This document shows, one piece after another, positions 44,889 to 54,381 of a stretch of 64,000 nt of DNA. The DNA is from JAUWKC01 sp035527845 (GTDB lineage Bacteria; Planctomycetota; Phycisphaerae; Sedimentisphaerales; Anaerobacaceae). The notes beneath the pieces are model-generated. The model searched no databases and was not told the origin of the DNA. It saw only the letters and a program-made list of their open reading frames with translations. The translations under genes and the position numbers were made by a program. The first letter of the stretch is position 1, and the number at the start of each line of letters is the position of its first letter. The DNA is taken from contig DATKZT010000062.1 in the NCBI GenBank assembly GCA_035527845.1, positions 1 to 64,000 on the forward strand, read 5' to 3'.

Positions 44889-44927
44889 GCAATGCACTCC
44901 TTAAAAAAAACACGGAGGTAGAGCAGG

Positions 44928-45473
44928 TTGGAACACAAAAACCTATGGGCGCCCTGGCGAATCGGATACATCCAGGGATTAAGCGGCGACACGCGGACGC
45001 AGAAGAAACAAGGTACATCGGAGCAGAGCGGTTGTTTTATATGTGATAATCAGGCCAACCCGCAGGACGACGACAAGAACCTCGTGCTTTGGCGCTCCGC
45101 CCAGTCGCTGGTGATGCTGAATCGCTTCCCCTACAACAACGGCCATTTATTGATTGCCCCGGCGCGCCACATCGCGGATTTCGACTCGGCCGACGAAGCC
45201 GAGATGCTCGAGATTATCAAACTGATTCGAGACTCGCAAAAGGCGCTGTCGCTTGCCATTGCCCCGCACGGCTTCAACGTCGGAATGAATTTCGGGCGAT
45301 GCGCCGGCGCCGGACTGCCGGGACATCTGCACGTCCATCTGGTGCCGCGCTGGGACGGCGACACCAATTTTATGCCCGTCTGCAGCGACACGGGCGTCAT
45401 CAGCCAGAGCATGAGCGAGCTGTTCGACCTCTTGAAAAAGGTCAGCAAAGAACACAACCTTCCACGTCTGTGA
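44928..45473 (+). CDS. HIT-family nucleotide hydrolase/phosphorylase
   Basis: About 181 residues. TTG start with GGAGGT 8 bases upstream. The histidine triad HLHVHLVPRW (about 139-148) is the catalytic motif, preceded by SGCFICDN and MLNRFPYNNGHLLIAPARH. Bacterial relatives with this long form act like Ap4A phosphorylases or adenylyl hydrolases. It sits between the lipoprotein gene and a convergent HAD gene. Confidence 0.92.
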   Translation: MEHKNLWAPWRIGYIQGLSGDTRTQKKQGTSEQSGCFICDNQANPQDDDKNLVLWRSAQSLVMLNRFPYNNGHLLIAPARHIADFDSADEAEMLEIIKLIRDSQKALSLAIAPHGFNVGMNFGRCAGAGLPGHLHVHLVPRWDGDTNFMPVCSDTGVISQSMSELFDLLKKVSKEHNLPRL

Positions 45474-45514
45474 TATCAAATTCACTTGATTAGAGCCGCT
45501 TGCCCACTAATGTC

Positions 45515-45534
45515 ATTCCCGCGAAAGCGGGAAT
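45515..45534. terminator. Hairpin attcccgc-GAAA-gcgggaat, bidirectional terminator or REP
   Basis: A perfect 8-bp stem with a GAAA tetraloop, in the gap between the convergent HIT and HAD genes. The sequence is a common type of dispersed bacterial repeat, so a terminator role is only likely. Confidence 0.55.
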
Positions 45535-45676
45535 CCAGAAACCTAATGTTTTAGTCGGGCTATCGAAACTTCGGCTCCTTCCAACTGAAACTATTATAAT
45601 GTCCGCCCCCCCTGCCTGCATATAAACCTGCATGAAGCTGTGCAGGAGTTCCAGGCCTCATCGGCGGCCATTCTCC

Positions 45677-46549
45677 TTATGAACGATATTTTTGCGACTG
45701 CCTGAAAGATTCCCGTCCATATCGAATGCCTTCGACAATGTTTCCCAGCAATAATTTTATCAGGCGGTCAAGCTCGGTTCCGCTTTTGTAATCCGCCTCG
45801 GCGATAAAATTCACCCTCTCGGCCTTTAGCAGGTCCACGCAGGTTTTCTTGCCGCGAGAGCTGTGGGACTTATAAACGGCAATGGCATAGCCGCCGTTCT
45901 TTCTGATTACCGTCATACATGGAACATCGGTCAGCCCGTCGCCGATATACATAATGTTTTGAAATGGTATGGGTCTCAAGGACATTGGCGTATGTAGATT
46001 GATGTTCTCGCTCAGCTTCTCTTTGCCCTTATTGATTCTGAAAATGAACTGCGTCTTCAGGGTGTCGTTCACTATGACATTGGGGAAGGTTGCGGCCCCG
46101 TATTCGTCGTAAAAATATTGCGAGGCAAATACCTTGTAAAAATATCTGGCTATGACCGTCCCCGATATTATTTCCTTCAGGCCCGCTGAGATTATGTAAT
46201 GCCTGAGCTCTATGTCCTCATCGAATTGCTTTTTGACGTAAGCATTTATTCTTTCGAAATAGGTCCGGACGCCGGGGAAGTAATTGACGTTTTTGGCCAG
46301 CTTTTTCAATCTCTCGGCGGTAAGTGGGAAACGCCTGGCCTTGGATTCTTCGAGCATCAGACGCATGTAAGCCACAATCGCTTCGCCGTTGGTCCGCGCC
46401 GACTCCTCGTTTACCTGCTTCCAGAACTGCCTGCCGTCCCTGATGCCGATTTCCGGCAGAATCGTGTATTCCTGCATCGGCTGCGGCGTCAGCGTGCCGT
46501 CGAAGTCATAAACTACCGCAATAACATTGTGCTTAAATGCTTTTCTCAT
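45677..46549 (-). CDS. HAD-family phosphatase
   Basis: About 290 residues. Motif I is VYDFDGTLTPQ at the start, with the nucleophile Asp; HYIISAGLKE gives motif II and YIGDGLTDVPCM motif IV. A helical cap with FPGVRTYFERINAYVKKQ sits between them. Substrate unknown. The region coding its first 52 residues and 76 bases upstream is duplicated at 17516-17746 (about 95% identity), where the copy is truncated. Downstream of its start lies an AAACCC-type repeat region. Confidence 0.88.
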   Translation of the reverse strand: MRKAFKHNVIAVVYDFDGTLTPQPMQEYTILPEIGIRDGRQFWKQVNEESARTNGEAIVAYMRLMLEESKARRFPLTAERLKKLAKNVNYFPGVRTYFERINAYVKKQFDEDIELRHYIISAGLKEIISGTVIARYFYKVFASQYFYDEYGAATFPNVIVNDTLKTQFIFRINKGKEKLSENINLHTPMSLRPIPFQNIMYIGDGLTDVPCMTVIRKNGGYAIAVYKSHSSRGKKTCVDLLKAERVNFIAEADYKSGTELDRLIKLLLGNIVEGIRYGRESFRQSQKYRS

Positions 46550-46625
46550 ACTGAACCGCCTGTTTTGCCGGCTGGGTTACGAATGCAGGTATTATCCGTT
46601 TTTTGGTCGGGTCGTCAAATGGCAT
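46395..46625. repeat. Segmental duplication, partner at 17516-17746
   Basis: Intact source copy of the duplicated block; covers the 5' part of the HAD gene and its upstream region. Confidence 0.88.
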
Positions 46626-46665
46626 GGTGTTTTTTGGCTCCTGAATCCGCCTTCGCCAAGGCTAT

Positions 46666-46775
46666 GGCGGACAAGATTGGGTTTGTTTGGGTTTGCTTTG
46701 GCTTTGGGGGCCGGTGGCGGGCCAAAAATTGGGTTTGCTTTGGGTTTGATTGGGTTTGTTTGGGTTTGCTTTTGG
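46666..46775. repeat. AAACCC-rich repeat in inverted orientation to 22086-22196
   Basis: Seen here as GGGTTTGTTTGGGTTTG-type units with the fixed middle part gccaaaaattggg. It is the reverse complement of the block at 22 kb. Frames across it give Lys/Pro/Thr/Asn-rich peptides on the minus strand, which I regard as non-coding. Confidence 0.8.
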
Positions 46776-47316
46776 GGCCTGCCGGAGGGGCTGTTTTTGC
46801 GTAATCCTTTGTGGGAACTGAGGTTGCGTTGATTTTGGCGTTTTGGAAATTGGGTTTGTTTGTACAAAAACGGGGCCGATTTGTATAGGATTCTCCACAG
46901 AAATAGAAGACAGTGGCTCGTGGTTCCCGCCAAAAGGACGGCGGGCAAGCGTGGCTCGTTTGAGTTGGCGGGGTGGGCGGTTTGTTTGGGGGTGGCAAGG
47001 CTTCACCAATTTACTATTTGCGATTCCAGATTTACTATTTGGGACGGATCGGATTGAGTTGGCTGATTTCACGCTTATCTCCGCTATAACTGCCACTGAG
47101 CGACCTATGAGGGGCCGCAAACTGGGGGAATTATACACGATTTTGGGTTGGAAGTAAAGGAAAATTTGTTCGTGGTTCGTGGGTCGTGGTTCGAGGTTGG
47201 TCGGTGGTCGCTGGTAATTTGTTTGATATGCTCTTTTGCTTTTACGAAAACCTTATCTTTTTGCCGGGCAATGAGTTTCTTTGAGTTTTTTGAAAAATTC
47301 CGTCACCATTTCTGTT

Positions 47317-47346
47317 TTGCGCTTTCTCTATTACAGAGGCTATAAT
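47317..47346 (+). promoter_or_regulatory. Sigma-70-like promoter (TTGCGC-18-TATAAT)
   Basis: A perfect -10 box 26 bases upstream of the sigma-factor fusion gene. Confidence 0.5.
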
Positions 47347-47372
47347 ACGCACTGGTTAAAAGGATTCTCACA

Positions 47373-50300
47373 ATGTTAAAAACGTCAAGGGAAATCAAGC
47401 TGCTGAGAAGGTGCTTAAGAGGCGACCCACAGGCCTTTGAGGTGATTGTCGCAAACTATCAGGATCTTGTTTGTGGAATCACATTCAGCGGGACGACAGA
47501 TGTTCAACAAAGCGAGGAACTGGCCCAACAGACCTTCATCAATGCCTGGAAGAGCCTTTCTCGCCTTAACGACCTTTCGAAGTTCCGGCCCTGGCTGTGC
47601 ACTATAGCCCGAAACAACATTCGAAATCTTGTGAGCAAGAACCAACGGGATATTATTGCAAAGGCCAAACCTATGGAGAATGTAAATAATGCGCCTGCTG
47701 ATGAGTCGGGTCCGCTCGAATCCGCAATTAAAAAAGAACATGAGGCGCTTGTCAGTGATGCTATTCAGCAGGTACCGGAGCAATATCGAGAGCCTCTGGT
47801 TCTCTATTATCGGCAGCAACAGTCTGTAAAGCAGGTCGCGCTATCGCTCGATTTGTCGGAAGATGTCGTAAAGCAACGGTTGCATCGCGGCCGACAAATG
47901 ATAAAGGAAAAACTCCGTTCCATCGTTGAGGAGACTCTTTCGGCGACCGGTCCCAGGAAGGCATTTACCACCGCCGTTATTGCATCGATTGCCGGTATAG
48001 CCGTGAAAGGTTCCGCCGTTGCAGCGGCTTCCGGCATCGGAACCGCTATATCCACTTCCGGAAGTACTACGGGTATTTCCGCTGCTATGAGCGGAGTAAC
48101 AGCAAAGATAATTGCGGCTGCGGCAGTGGCCGTCCTTGGTATTGGAGCAGTGGCTGCTTACAAGCAGATTACCAAGCCAGACCGCGGACCGGAATTCTCC
48201 CCAGCGGGAATAGTAGTTCGCGAAAAAAGAGACGAACAGCGAAAGGATACGGAAGAAACAGCTATGCAACGCGACGATGCAGCGGTCACTCTCTCGGCTA
48301 TTTATGAACCCAACGGTGATTCAGGAATCGGCCAGTCATTCATCCCGCCCAATCAACCTCCAGCAGCCGCCGGCACCGTTCGTCTGGCAATTCATGTGCG
48401 AGAGGATCAGACCAACAAGCCCATAGCAGGCGCCCAGTTACGAGTAAACCGCGGCTGTGGCTGTAACTGCGAACCAGACTATTACTCGACAGATGCCAAC
48501 GGATTCTACCTGATTGATTTTGGCGAGAACAAGCCCTCGTACCTGAGCATACTTGCCACGAAAGCCGGGCATGTCCCGATGATGTTTGCCTGGCGAGATG
48601 AAATGATTGAGAACCTGAGCGAGAAGTTTTCGTTTTATCTGCCAAAGGCCGCCAAGGTCGGTGGCGTTATTGAAAGTGAAGACTCCAGACCGATACCGTC
48701 AACGACCGTTGTCGTCTGGATGAACGCTGATGAGAGCAGAGAACATCCATGGGTGCGAATCGATGATTATACGGTTGTAGCGGATGCCAACGGCAGGTGG
48801 GAATGTGATATGTTCCCTCCTGAGCCCTACCGCTTCTCCGTGAAACTCAGACACTTTGACTACGCCGACACGCGAGTATTTGTCAATGATCGCGACCACA
48901 AGTTCGAAGATTTTTTCAGCCTGAAATCCGTGCTGGTAATGAAGGAAGGAGCATTCTTGTACGGCTGGGTGACCGATGGGCAAGGCAGACCGATAGAGGG
49001 TGCGTCGGTTTTTACCGGTGAGGACCGGTTCGATAATGATGCACGCAAGACAAAGACGGATTCGCAGGGGCTGTTCGAATTTCCGCATTTTTGGCCACAG
49101 TTGCAGCGGGGTAACGCGGTGCTGACCGTTCAGGCGAAAGGCTATGCTCCGGAGCTTAAAATCGTGCCGGTACGCCGTGAAATGGAGCCCGTTTTGATTG
49201 CTCTCGGTCCGCCGCATGCAATCCGAGTGCGAGTGGTAGATGTAAACGGCCATCCCGTAAGTGGTGCGGGCGTTGACGTCGATAGCTGGCGCAAATACAG
49301 GAGTCTGTCATGGAAGAGTGAGACGGATAAGATGGGCAGATTCCTCTGGAACGAAGCGCCCGGGGATGAGGTTGATATTGACATATATAAGGACGACTAC
49401 ATGCGGGTGGGCAATGAGGTTTTTGTGGCTCGCGATGAGGAATACGAGGTCACGATGCTGCCGCAACTCGTTATCAGCGGCAGTGTGGTTGATGCGGAAA
49501 CAAACGAACCGGTTCAGGACTTCACGGCAATTAAGGGAATCCAGTGGGAAGGCGGTGGGGTTCATTGGGAAACAGATGCCTTTGATGCGAAAGATTTCAG
49601 TGAAGGCAGGTACAAAGTCGAGATCGGTCATCCTTATCCCGGTCATTTGATTCGTATAGACGCTCAGGGTTATCTGCCGACTAAATCGAGGGTCTTTGAC
49701 AGTAATGAGGGGACAGTCTCATACGATTTTCGCATGAAAAAGGGCACCGGCCTGGGGGGCGGCACCGTTTACGACCCGAACGGCCGGCCGGCCGGCGGCG
49801 CTGAAATCTATGTACTCACGCCAGATACGACTGTGAACTTTGAAAACGGCAAGACTTCTAACCGGCCGCGGGATACCGAATGGGCGGTCGCCGATGAAGA
49901 GGGGAGTTTTTCGTTCAAAGCCCTTTGGGAAGATTCCTTGTATAAACTCTTTGTTATTCATGACAAAGGGTTCGCTGAAGTGAGCAAAGAGCAGTGGTTG
50001 ATTGATCCAAATATTACGTTACAACCCTGGGGCCGAATTGAGGGGACACTTTATTCGGGTCTGCGGGTCGCCGCCAATCAAAGCGTGCATCTTTACAACC
50101 AGGATACTCACAATGATCCCGAAAAAATGAACTATAATTACGGAGTCAATGTTACCAGCGACGATCAAGGCCATTTTATAATCGAGCGGGCCATTGCCGG
50201 CAGAGGCGCGGTCGCTCGAAGGATTTTCTCAGATGACGGGCGGAGAAGCTCCTACGTCGGTACTAAACATATCGAAGTAGCCGGTGGCCAGACGACCAAA

Positions 50301-51266
50301 GTCGATATCGGCGGAGGGGGCAGGCTTGTTACAGGCACGCTCATTAAACCCGAGTGGGCAGCCGGCACGACAGAACTGTCAGAGGTTAATGCAAGAGTCC
50401 AGCCCGCACAAACTCAGAAAATGAACCCATACGAAATACTTGGGGACCTGCAGTTACCCAGGCCACAGCGTTTTGAGGAAATGACGGTTGCGGAAGTTCT
50501 GCAATGGTATGAAGAATGGACGAAGAGCGACGAGGGCAGGGCCCTTTTGGAGGAAATTCAGGAACGAATGAAAGCACAGGGCCTGGGCGATACAAATTAT
50601 AATGCGATAGTGGAATCCGACGGCAGTTTCAGGATTTTGGATGTTCGCCCCGGCGAATACACGCTCGCCGGCGCACTGCGCAAAGTAGATGCAAGAGGGT
50701 ATGCCGATTACAAGGAGCCGGTTGCTGCTGAGATAAGACAGACATTTACCGTCGCTGATTTGACAGAAGAGAACCAGGACATACCGGTTGAGCTGGGGAT
50801 AGTGGAGTTTCTCCCTGTCGCGAAGCTCGAATTGAACGAGCCTGTACCTGACTTTGACGTTCGGTCGCTCGAAGGTGGAAGGTTAAGTCCCGCTGACCTG
50901 CGAGGAAAATACGTACTGTTGACGTTTTATATGGTTATGGTTGCCGGACAGCACAGTTTGAACGAGGAGATGGAAAATCTGAGGCGAATCCAGGACGATT
51001 TTGCAGGCCATGAGCGATTTGAAATGGTTGGACTCACACAGGGTGGGATACCCTTAATTGAAGATTTGATAAAGAAGTTTCTTGCCGAACAAAGACTCAC
51101 ATGGCGGCAGGGCATTATCGACGGCAGCAACTACGAATTAATGCAAACCTTCAAGATTCAAAGCCCGCTTCACAGCCTGCTCATAGATCCCAATGGAGTT
51201 CTTTTGGCTAATGGCCTTAAAGGAGAGGAACTGTATGAGGCTGTAGCTAAAGCTCTGACGGAATGA
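47373..51266 (+). CDS. ECF sigma factor fused to periplasmic carboxypeptidase-regulatory-like domains and a thioredoxin-like end
   Basis: About 1297 residues. Residues about 20-90 are sigma region 2 (ELAQQTFINAWKSL, KFRPWLCTIARNNI) and about 130-185 region 4 (VPEQYREPLVLYYRQQQSVK, then LDLSEDVVKQRLHRGRQ, the helix-turn-helix). A hydrophobic stretch (about 243-265) forms a membrane span. The large remainder (about 330-1140) holds some seven beta-sandwich CarbopepD-regulatory-like repeats (marks: PIAGAQLRV, PIEGASVFT, PVSGAGVDV, PAGGAEIYV). Residues about 1150-1297 look like a TlpA/AhpC-type thioredoxin fold (PVPDFDVRSLEGGRLSPADL, then KYVLLTFYM), but the CxxC is absent. AAGGA lies upstream of the ATG. 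Extended ECF factors of this kind are known in Planctomycetes; signalling across the membrane by one chain is an inference. No anti-sigma gene is nearby. Confidence 0.9.
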   Translation: MLKTSREIKLLRRCLRGDPQAFEVIVANYQDLVCGITFSGTTDVQQSEELAQQTFINAWKSLSRLNDLSKFRPWLCTIARNNIRNLVSKNQRDIIAKAKPMENVNNAPADESGPLESAIKKEHEALVSDAIQQVPEQYREPLVLYYRQQQSVKQVALSLDLSEDVVKQRLHRGRQMIKEKLRSIVEETLSATGPRKAFTTAVIASIAGIAVKGSAVAAASGIGTAISTSGSTTGISAAMSGVTAKIIAAAAVAVLGIGAVAAYKQITKPDRGPEFSPAGIVVREKRDEQRKDTEETAMQRDDAAVTLSAIYEPNGDSGIGQSFIPPNQPPAAAGTVRLAIHVREDQTNKPIAGAQLRVNRGCGCNCEPDYYSTDANGFYLIDFGENKPSYLSILATKAGHVPMMFAWRDEMIENLSEKFSFYLPKAAKVGGVIESEDSRPIPSTTVVVWMNADESREHPWVRIDDYTVVADANGRWECDMFPPEPYRFSVKLRHFDYADTRVFVNDRDHKFEDFFSLKSVLVMKEGAFLYGWVTDGQGRPIEGASVFTGEDRFDNDARKTKTDSQGLFEFPHFWPQLQRGNAVLTVQAKGYAPELKIVPVRREMEPVLIALGPPHAIRVRVVDVNGHPVSGAGVDVDSWRKYRSLSWKSETDKMGRFLWNEAPGDEVDIDIYKDDYMRVGNEVFVARDEEYEVTMLPQLVISGSVVDAETNEPVQDFTAIKGIQWEGGGVHWETDAFDAKDFSEGRYKVEIGHPYPGHLIRIDAQGYLPTKSRVFDSNEGTVSYDFRMKKGTGLGGGTVYDPNGRPAGGAEIYVLTPDTTVNFENGKTSNRPRDTEWAVADEEGSFSFKALWEDSLYKLFVIHDKGFAEVSKEQWLIDPNITLQPWGRIEGTLYSGLRVAANQSVHLYNQDTHNDPEKMNYNYGVNVTSDDQGHFIIERAIAGRGAVARRIFSDDGRRSSYVGTKHIEVAGGQTTKVDIGGGGRLVTGTLIKPEWAAGTTELSEVNARVQPAQTQKMNPYEILGDLQLPRPQRFEEMTVAEVLQWYEEWTKSDEGRALLEEIQERMKAQGLGDTNYNAIVESDGSFRILDVRPGEYTLAGALRKVDARGYADYKEPVAAEIRQTFTVADLTEENQDIPVELGIVEFLPVAKLELNEPVPDFDVRSLEGGRLSPADLRGKYVLLTFYMVMVAGQHSLNEEMENLRRIQDDFAGHERFEMVGLTQGGIPLIEDLIKKFLAEQRLTWRQGIIDGSNYELMQTFKIQSPLHSLLIDPNGVLLANGLKGEELYEAVAKALTE

Positions 51267-51880
51267 GTAGGTTGAGATTAAGAGGAAGTGGTAACTACAG
51301 AATAGCCCAAAGTCCCCACATAAATCCGTAAAACAAATATCAAAACAGGTTGGTATAGAGCCTTGGGATACTTTTGAAGCCATTTCTACTGTCGTGAGCA
51401 CACAGGTGTCCGCCTTGGCACGAGGCTTCCGTGTGGACTGAAGGTGCGACGGACGAGTCGGCGGAGCTTCGCTTTCCTGGCTACGCCCTTTGGGGCTGCG
51501 GGGGACGGGTGATCGAACGCGCCGAATAAATCGGTGGGCTAAACGGGCCTACCCGCCAAACGAACGGGGGATAAGCGGCGGGGGGGGAACCGCGGGTGAA
51601 ACCCGCGGCTAAGTATTTGGTGAGATGGCGAGAGGAGCCATCCCCAAGCTTCGCTTGAGGCTGCCACCCTTGCGGGAGTGAATTGCGCGGGCAAAGGTTT
51701 TGGGCGGCAGCATTCGCTGGGCGGCGGGCAGCCTTGTGATCGGACCCCAAGAAAAGTCGAAATGGTGTTGCCATTCTTGCTGCCGTGCATTATCTTAATC
51801 ACATCAGTACTCGGCGAAATTGTGAAGCTTGAAGACAGAAAAGCACTTAGAGCCGATTGTGGTTGAGTGAAGGAGGGCTT
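51267..51880. other. Intergenic region with GC-rich repeats
   Basis: 614 bases containing GGCGG-type repeat pieces (around 51540-51560), a strong hairpin at 51590-51608, and no convincing coding frame. Long minus-strand frames here are compositional. Confidence 0.45.
51590..51608. repeat. Perfect hairpin ccgcgggt-gaa-acccgcgg
   Basis: An 8-bp GC-only-type stem with a 3-base loop. It resembles the widely dispersed GCCGCGGGTTTCACCCGCGGC-type palindrome of some bacteria. Confidence 0.6.
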
Positions 51881-52954
51881 ATGAGAGCCGATAAAGACAA
51901 GATCACGCGGCGGACGTTTCTGCGGAGGACTTCGCTGGCTGCGGCCGGTGCGCTGGCGGCAAAGGGATGCACTTCCAGCAAGGTCACAAAGCCGACAGGT
52001 CACTCGAAGATACTCAGTTACAACCCCAATATGGGATACCGGCGGTTGGGCAAGACGGGTCTGATGATCTCTGAAATCAGTCTGGGCGGGCACGGCGGGT
52101 TCTACGAAGAAGGCGGGGTTGAAAACCGCAGAGCGGTGCTCGACCGCGCGACAGAACTGGGGCTCAATTACGTCGATAATAACATAGCGGACGAATGCAA
52201 GCTCTACGGCAAGGCGATGGACGGCACGCGACGGCAAAACTGGCATATTGGTTTTGCATCCTGGCCGCAAAAGGTCACGGAGGAATATGAGAAGGAGCTT
52301 TCCAGAGAGGGCATGATCAAATCCATCGAAGACCGCCTGAAGGACTACAGAACCGATTACCTTGATATCTGGCGTCCTGTCGGGGCCACCTGGGGTGAAG
52401 GGCAAAAGAATATCCCGACAATGTTTATGGTCAGTCCCCGTGCCCTGGATATGGTGGCAGAGGTATTTGAGGAGGTGCACAGGCAGGGCAAGGTCCGCTG
52501 GCTTGCAATCTCGGCTCATAACCCAAAGGTGTTCCGTCGGGTACTTAACGAATATCCGCAGTTCTCCGTGATAATCTTCCCATATCTGTTTCTCACCAGA
52601 GAGTTAGGCGGCGACAGTCTTCTGGCTCTGGCGAATGAAAAGGACGTGGGGGTGATTGGGCTGAAGCCTTTTGGGGCCGGAACCACTTTCAACATCAAGC
52701 CCAGCCAGATTAGCGGGCGTGTGGATGAAAAAGCCGCCAGTCTTGTGAAAGAAATGCTGGCCGAACCGCGCATCTCGGCTGTAATCCCGGGCGTTAATAT
52801 CCCGGAGCAACTGGAGGTAAATGTCAAGGGTTCGTATGAGCGGAATAGGCCGATGACATCTGCCGACCGAGAAGCCATCCGCCAATGCACCGAGAGCTAC
52901 TATGCGAACCTTACGCCGGAGTATCAATGGTTGAGAAATTGGGAAAGGGTGTGA
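51881..52954 (+). CDS. Exported aldo/keto reductase with Tat signal
   Basis: About 357 residues. The N-terminus TRRTFLRRTSLAAAGALAAK, then GC, has a twin-arginine motif and a possible lipobox. The AKR fold follows: YRRLGKTGLMISEISLGG, DRATELGLNYVDN, then YLDIWRPVG, WLAISAHNPKVF and a C-terminal AVIPGV. The usual Tyr/Lys pair is not certain by eye. AGGAGGG lies just before the ATG at 51881. It overlaps the cytochrome gene by 28 bases and is followed by ThuA and isomerase genes, suggesting periplasmic sugar oxidation or reduction with electrons handed to the cytochrome (inference). Confidence 0.87.
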   Translation: MRADKDKITRRTFLRRTSLAAAGALAAKGCTSSKVTKPTGHSKILSYNPNMGYRRLGKTGLMISEISLGGHGGFYEEGGVENRRAVLDRATELGLNYVDNNIADECKLYGKAMDGTRRQNWHIGFASWPQKVTEEYEKELSREGMIKSIEDRLKDYRTDYLDIWRPVGATWGEGQKNIPTMFMVSPRALDMVAEVFEEVHRQGKVRWLAISAHNPKVFRRVLNEYPQFSVIIFPYLFLTRELGGDSLLALANEKDVGVIGLKPFGAGTTFNIKPSQISGRVDEKAASLVKEMLAEPRISAVIPGVNIPEQLEVNVKGSYERNRPMTSADREAIRQCTESYYANLTPEYQWLRNWERV

Positions 52955-53382
52955 GTTTGGCTTTGGTCTTTGGCGTGCCATCTGTGTGGCTGTTGATCTT
53001 CGCGTACTCATGCAGTGCGCCACCTGCCGACGGCTTTCGGACGAGTGCGGCCGAGTCCACCGGCGAGATTGATGCGCTCGGCGCGAATGCCGCCTGCTAT
53101 GTGTGCCATATCGGTTTTGTCAAAGAGCAAATCAGCAAAGTCCACCTGAGTGGGGACATTGGCTGTATTGATTGCCACGGTCTAAGCGCCCCACACGCCA
53201 ACGACGAGAACATAGGCGCCACGCCGCCTGACATCACGTTCGAGCGTGACGAGGTTGACACAATGTGCCTGAAGTGTCACAGTATGCACGAGATATCGGC
53301 TGAAGAGCTTGCCAGGTATCAATCGCATCCGGTGTGCACGGATTGCCATGGCGGCCACAGGCTGAGCGGGCCGCCCGTTTAA
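52927..53382 (+). CDS. Membrane-anchored tetraheme c-type cytochrome
   Basis: About 151 residues. One hydrophobic N-terminal segment (VSLALVFGVPSVWLLIFAY) anchors it. Four CxxCH haem motifs are present: CYVCH, CIDCH, CLKCH and CTDCH, with extra His (KVHLSG, APHAND, SMHEI, GGHRL) as likely axial ligands, like the NapC/NrfH or decaheme-fragment type. Start 52927 has GGAG upstream and lies inside the end of the aldo/keto reductase gene, so the two are coupled. It probably carries electrons in the periplasm for the neighbouring oxidoreductase. Confidence 0.86.
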   Translation: MVEKLGKGVSLALVFGVPSVWLLIFAYSCSAPPADGFRTSAAESTGEIDALGANAACYVCHIGFVKEQISKVHLSGDIGCIDCHGLSAPHANDENIGATPPDITFERDEVDTMCLKCHSMHEISAEELARYQSHPVCTDCHGGHRLSGPPV

Positions 53383-53399
53383 GTTAAAAGGAGCAGGTT

Positions 53400-54170
53400 A
53401 TGTCAGATAATAAGGTTACACGCAGAGGCCTTTTGCAAAGCGGTTCTTTGATGGCGGCGGGTGCGGTTTCAGGTGTATTGAGCCTGACTGGATGCGTTTC
53501 GACCCCGACAGACAAATCACCCAGGCGTCGGGCTGTTCTCTGGGTGGGTGGATTTGCACACGACTTTGATGCCTTTGCTGAGATTATGACCGATTTCCTG
53601 CCTAAGCGCATCCCCATGGATATCGAGGTAGTCCGTGACGGCAGGTTCCTCGATTCACCACAGGCACGCAGACCCGATGTGATTATCATGAACCACTGCT
53701 TCAAATCCGCCGATGGTGTGCTCACGGAGGGCCAGAAAACCAAGCTGCTCGAGACGGTTCGTAGGGGGACCGGGGTGGTGGCTATCCACGCTTCGTACTA
53801 CTCCTTCCTTGAGTGGGACCAATGTCGCCAGATTTATGGCGCCAAATTCATCGACCACGAGGAAGTTGACATTATGATAGAAGTCAGGATGGTGGATAGA
53901 AATCATGCTGTCACGAGAGGACTGCCCGAATCTTTCGCGGTGCACAGTGAGCTGTACCAGTCTACGCAGCTGGCGGCTGATTGTCATTTGCTGGCGGTGG
54001 CCAGGGAAAAAGGTACTGAGGCCGAGTACCCGTCCGTTTGGACCAATGAGTACGGAGATGGCCGGGTTGTGACAATCCTGCCCGCCCATTGGCCGGATTC
54101 TTACCGATCAAAAGACTTTCAAGAACTCATTGTTCAGAGTGTAAACTGGGCAATGCCGGGTTTGGTGTGA
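53400..54170 (+). CDS. ThuA-like protein with Tat/lipoprotein signal
   Basis: About 256 residues. The N-terminus has a TRRGLLQSG twin-arginine motif, then LSLTGC as a lipobox. The ThuA fold (glutamine-amidotransferase-like, trehalose/sucrose-glucoside utilisation) is seen as VLWVGGFAHDF, then GVVAIHASYYSF, FIDHEEVDI and VWTNEYGDGRVVTILPAHW. AAGGAG lies upstream of the ATG. It probably binds or converts a keto-sugar. It follows the cytochrome gene by 17 bases and is in the same operon. Confidence 0.86.
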   Translation: MSDNKVTRRGLLQSGSLMAAGAVSGVLSLTGCVSTPTDKSPRRRAVLWVGGFAHDFDAFAEIMTDFLPKRIPMDIEVVRDGRFLDSPQARRPDVIIMNHCFKSADGVLTEGQKTKLLETVRRGTGVVAIHASYYSFLEWDQCRQIYGAKFIDHEEVDIMIEVRMVDRNHAVTRGLPESFAVHSELYQSTQLAADCHLLAVAREKGTEAEYPSVWTNEYGDGRVVTILPAHWPDSYRSKDFQELIVQSVNWAMPGLV

Positions 54171-54188
54171 TGAATAAGGCTTCTGCGA

Positions 54189-54339
54189 GATTGAAGGTTA
54201 GGCATGTATTATTTAAGAAAATCCATCTTTCGATTTTCTTAAATAGTCACTTGACTATTTGATAAAGAATAACTTACAGTTCGAAAAGAAAAAATCGAAA
54301 AACGATTTTTTCTTTTCAAAGTATGCCTAACCTTCAGAT
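54189..54339. mobile_element. MITE-like inverted-repeat element with three internal hairpins
   Basis: Outer 14-bp perfect inverted repeats at 54192-54205 and 54323-54336 (tgaaggttaggcat and its complement) enclose 117 bases that fold into hairpins: 14-bp stem 54210-54223/54232-54245, 9-bp stem 54241-54249/54252-54260 (which overlaps the first), and 15-bp stem 54283-54297/54303-54317. The triplet gat flanks both ends (54189-54191 and 54337-54339), as a 3-bp target duplication would, though this may be chance. No transposase gene is present. It lies between the ThuA and isomerase genes and might alternatively act as an attenuator or structured RNA. Confidence 0.6.
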
Positions 54340-54381
54340 TTGCAGAGTCCATTGAGACGAACAGGAAAGGAGCAGGACAAA

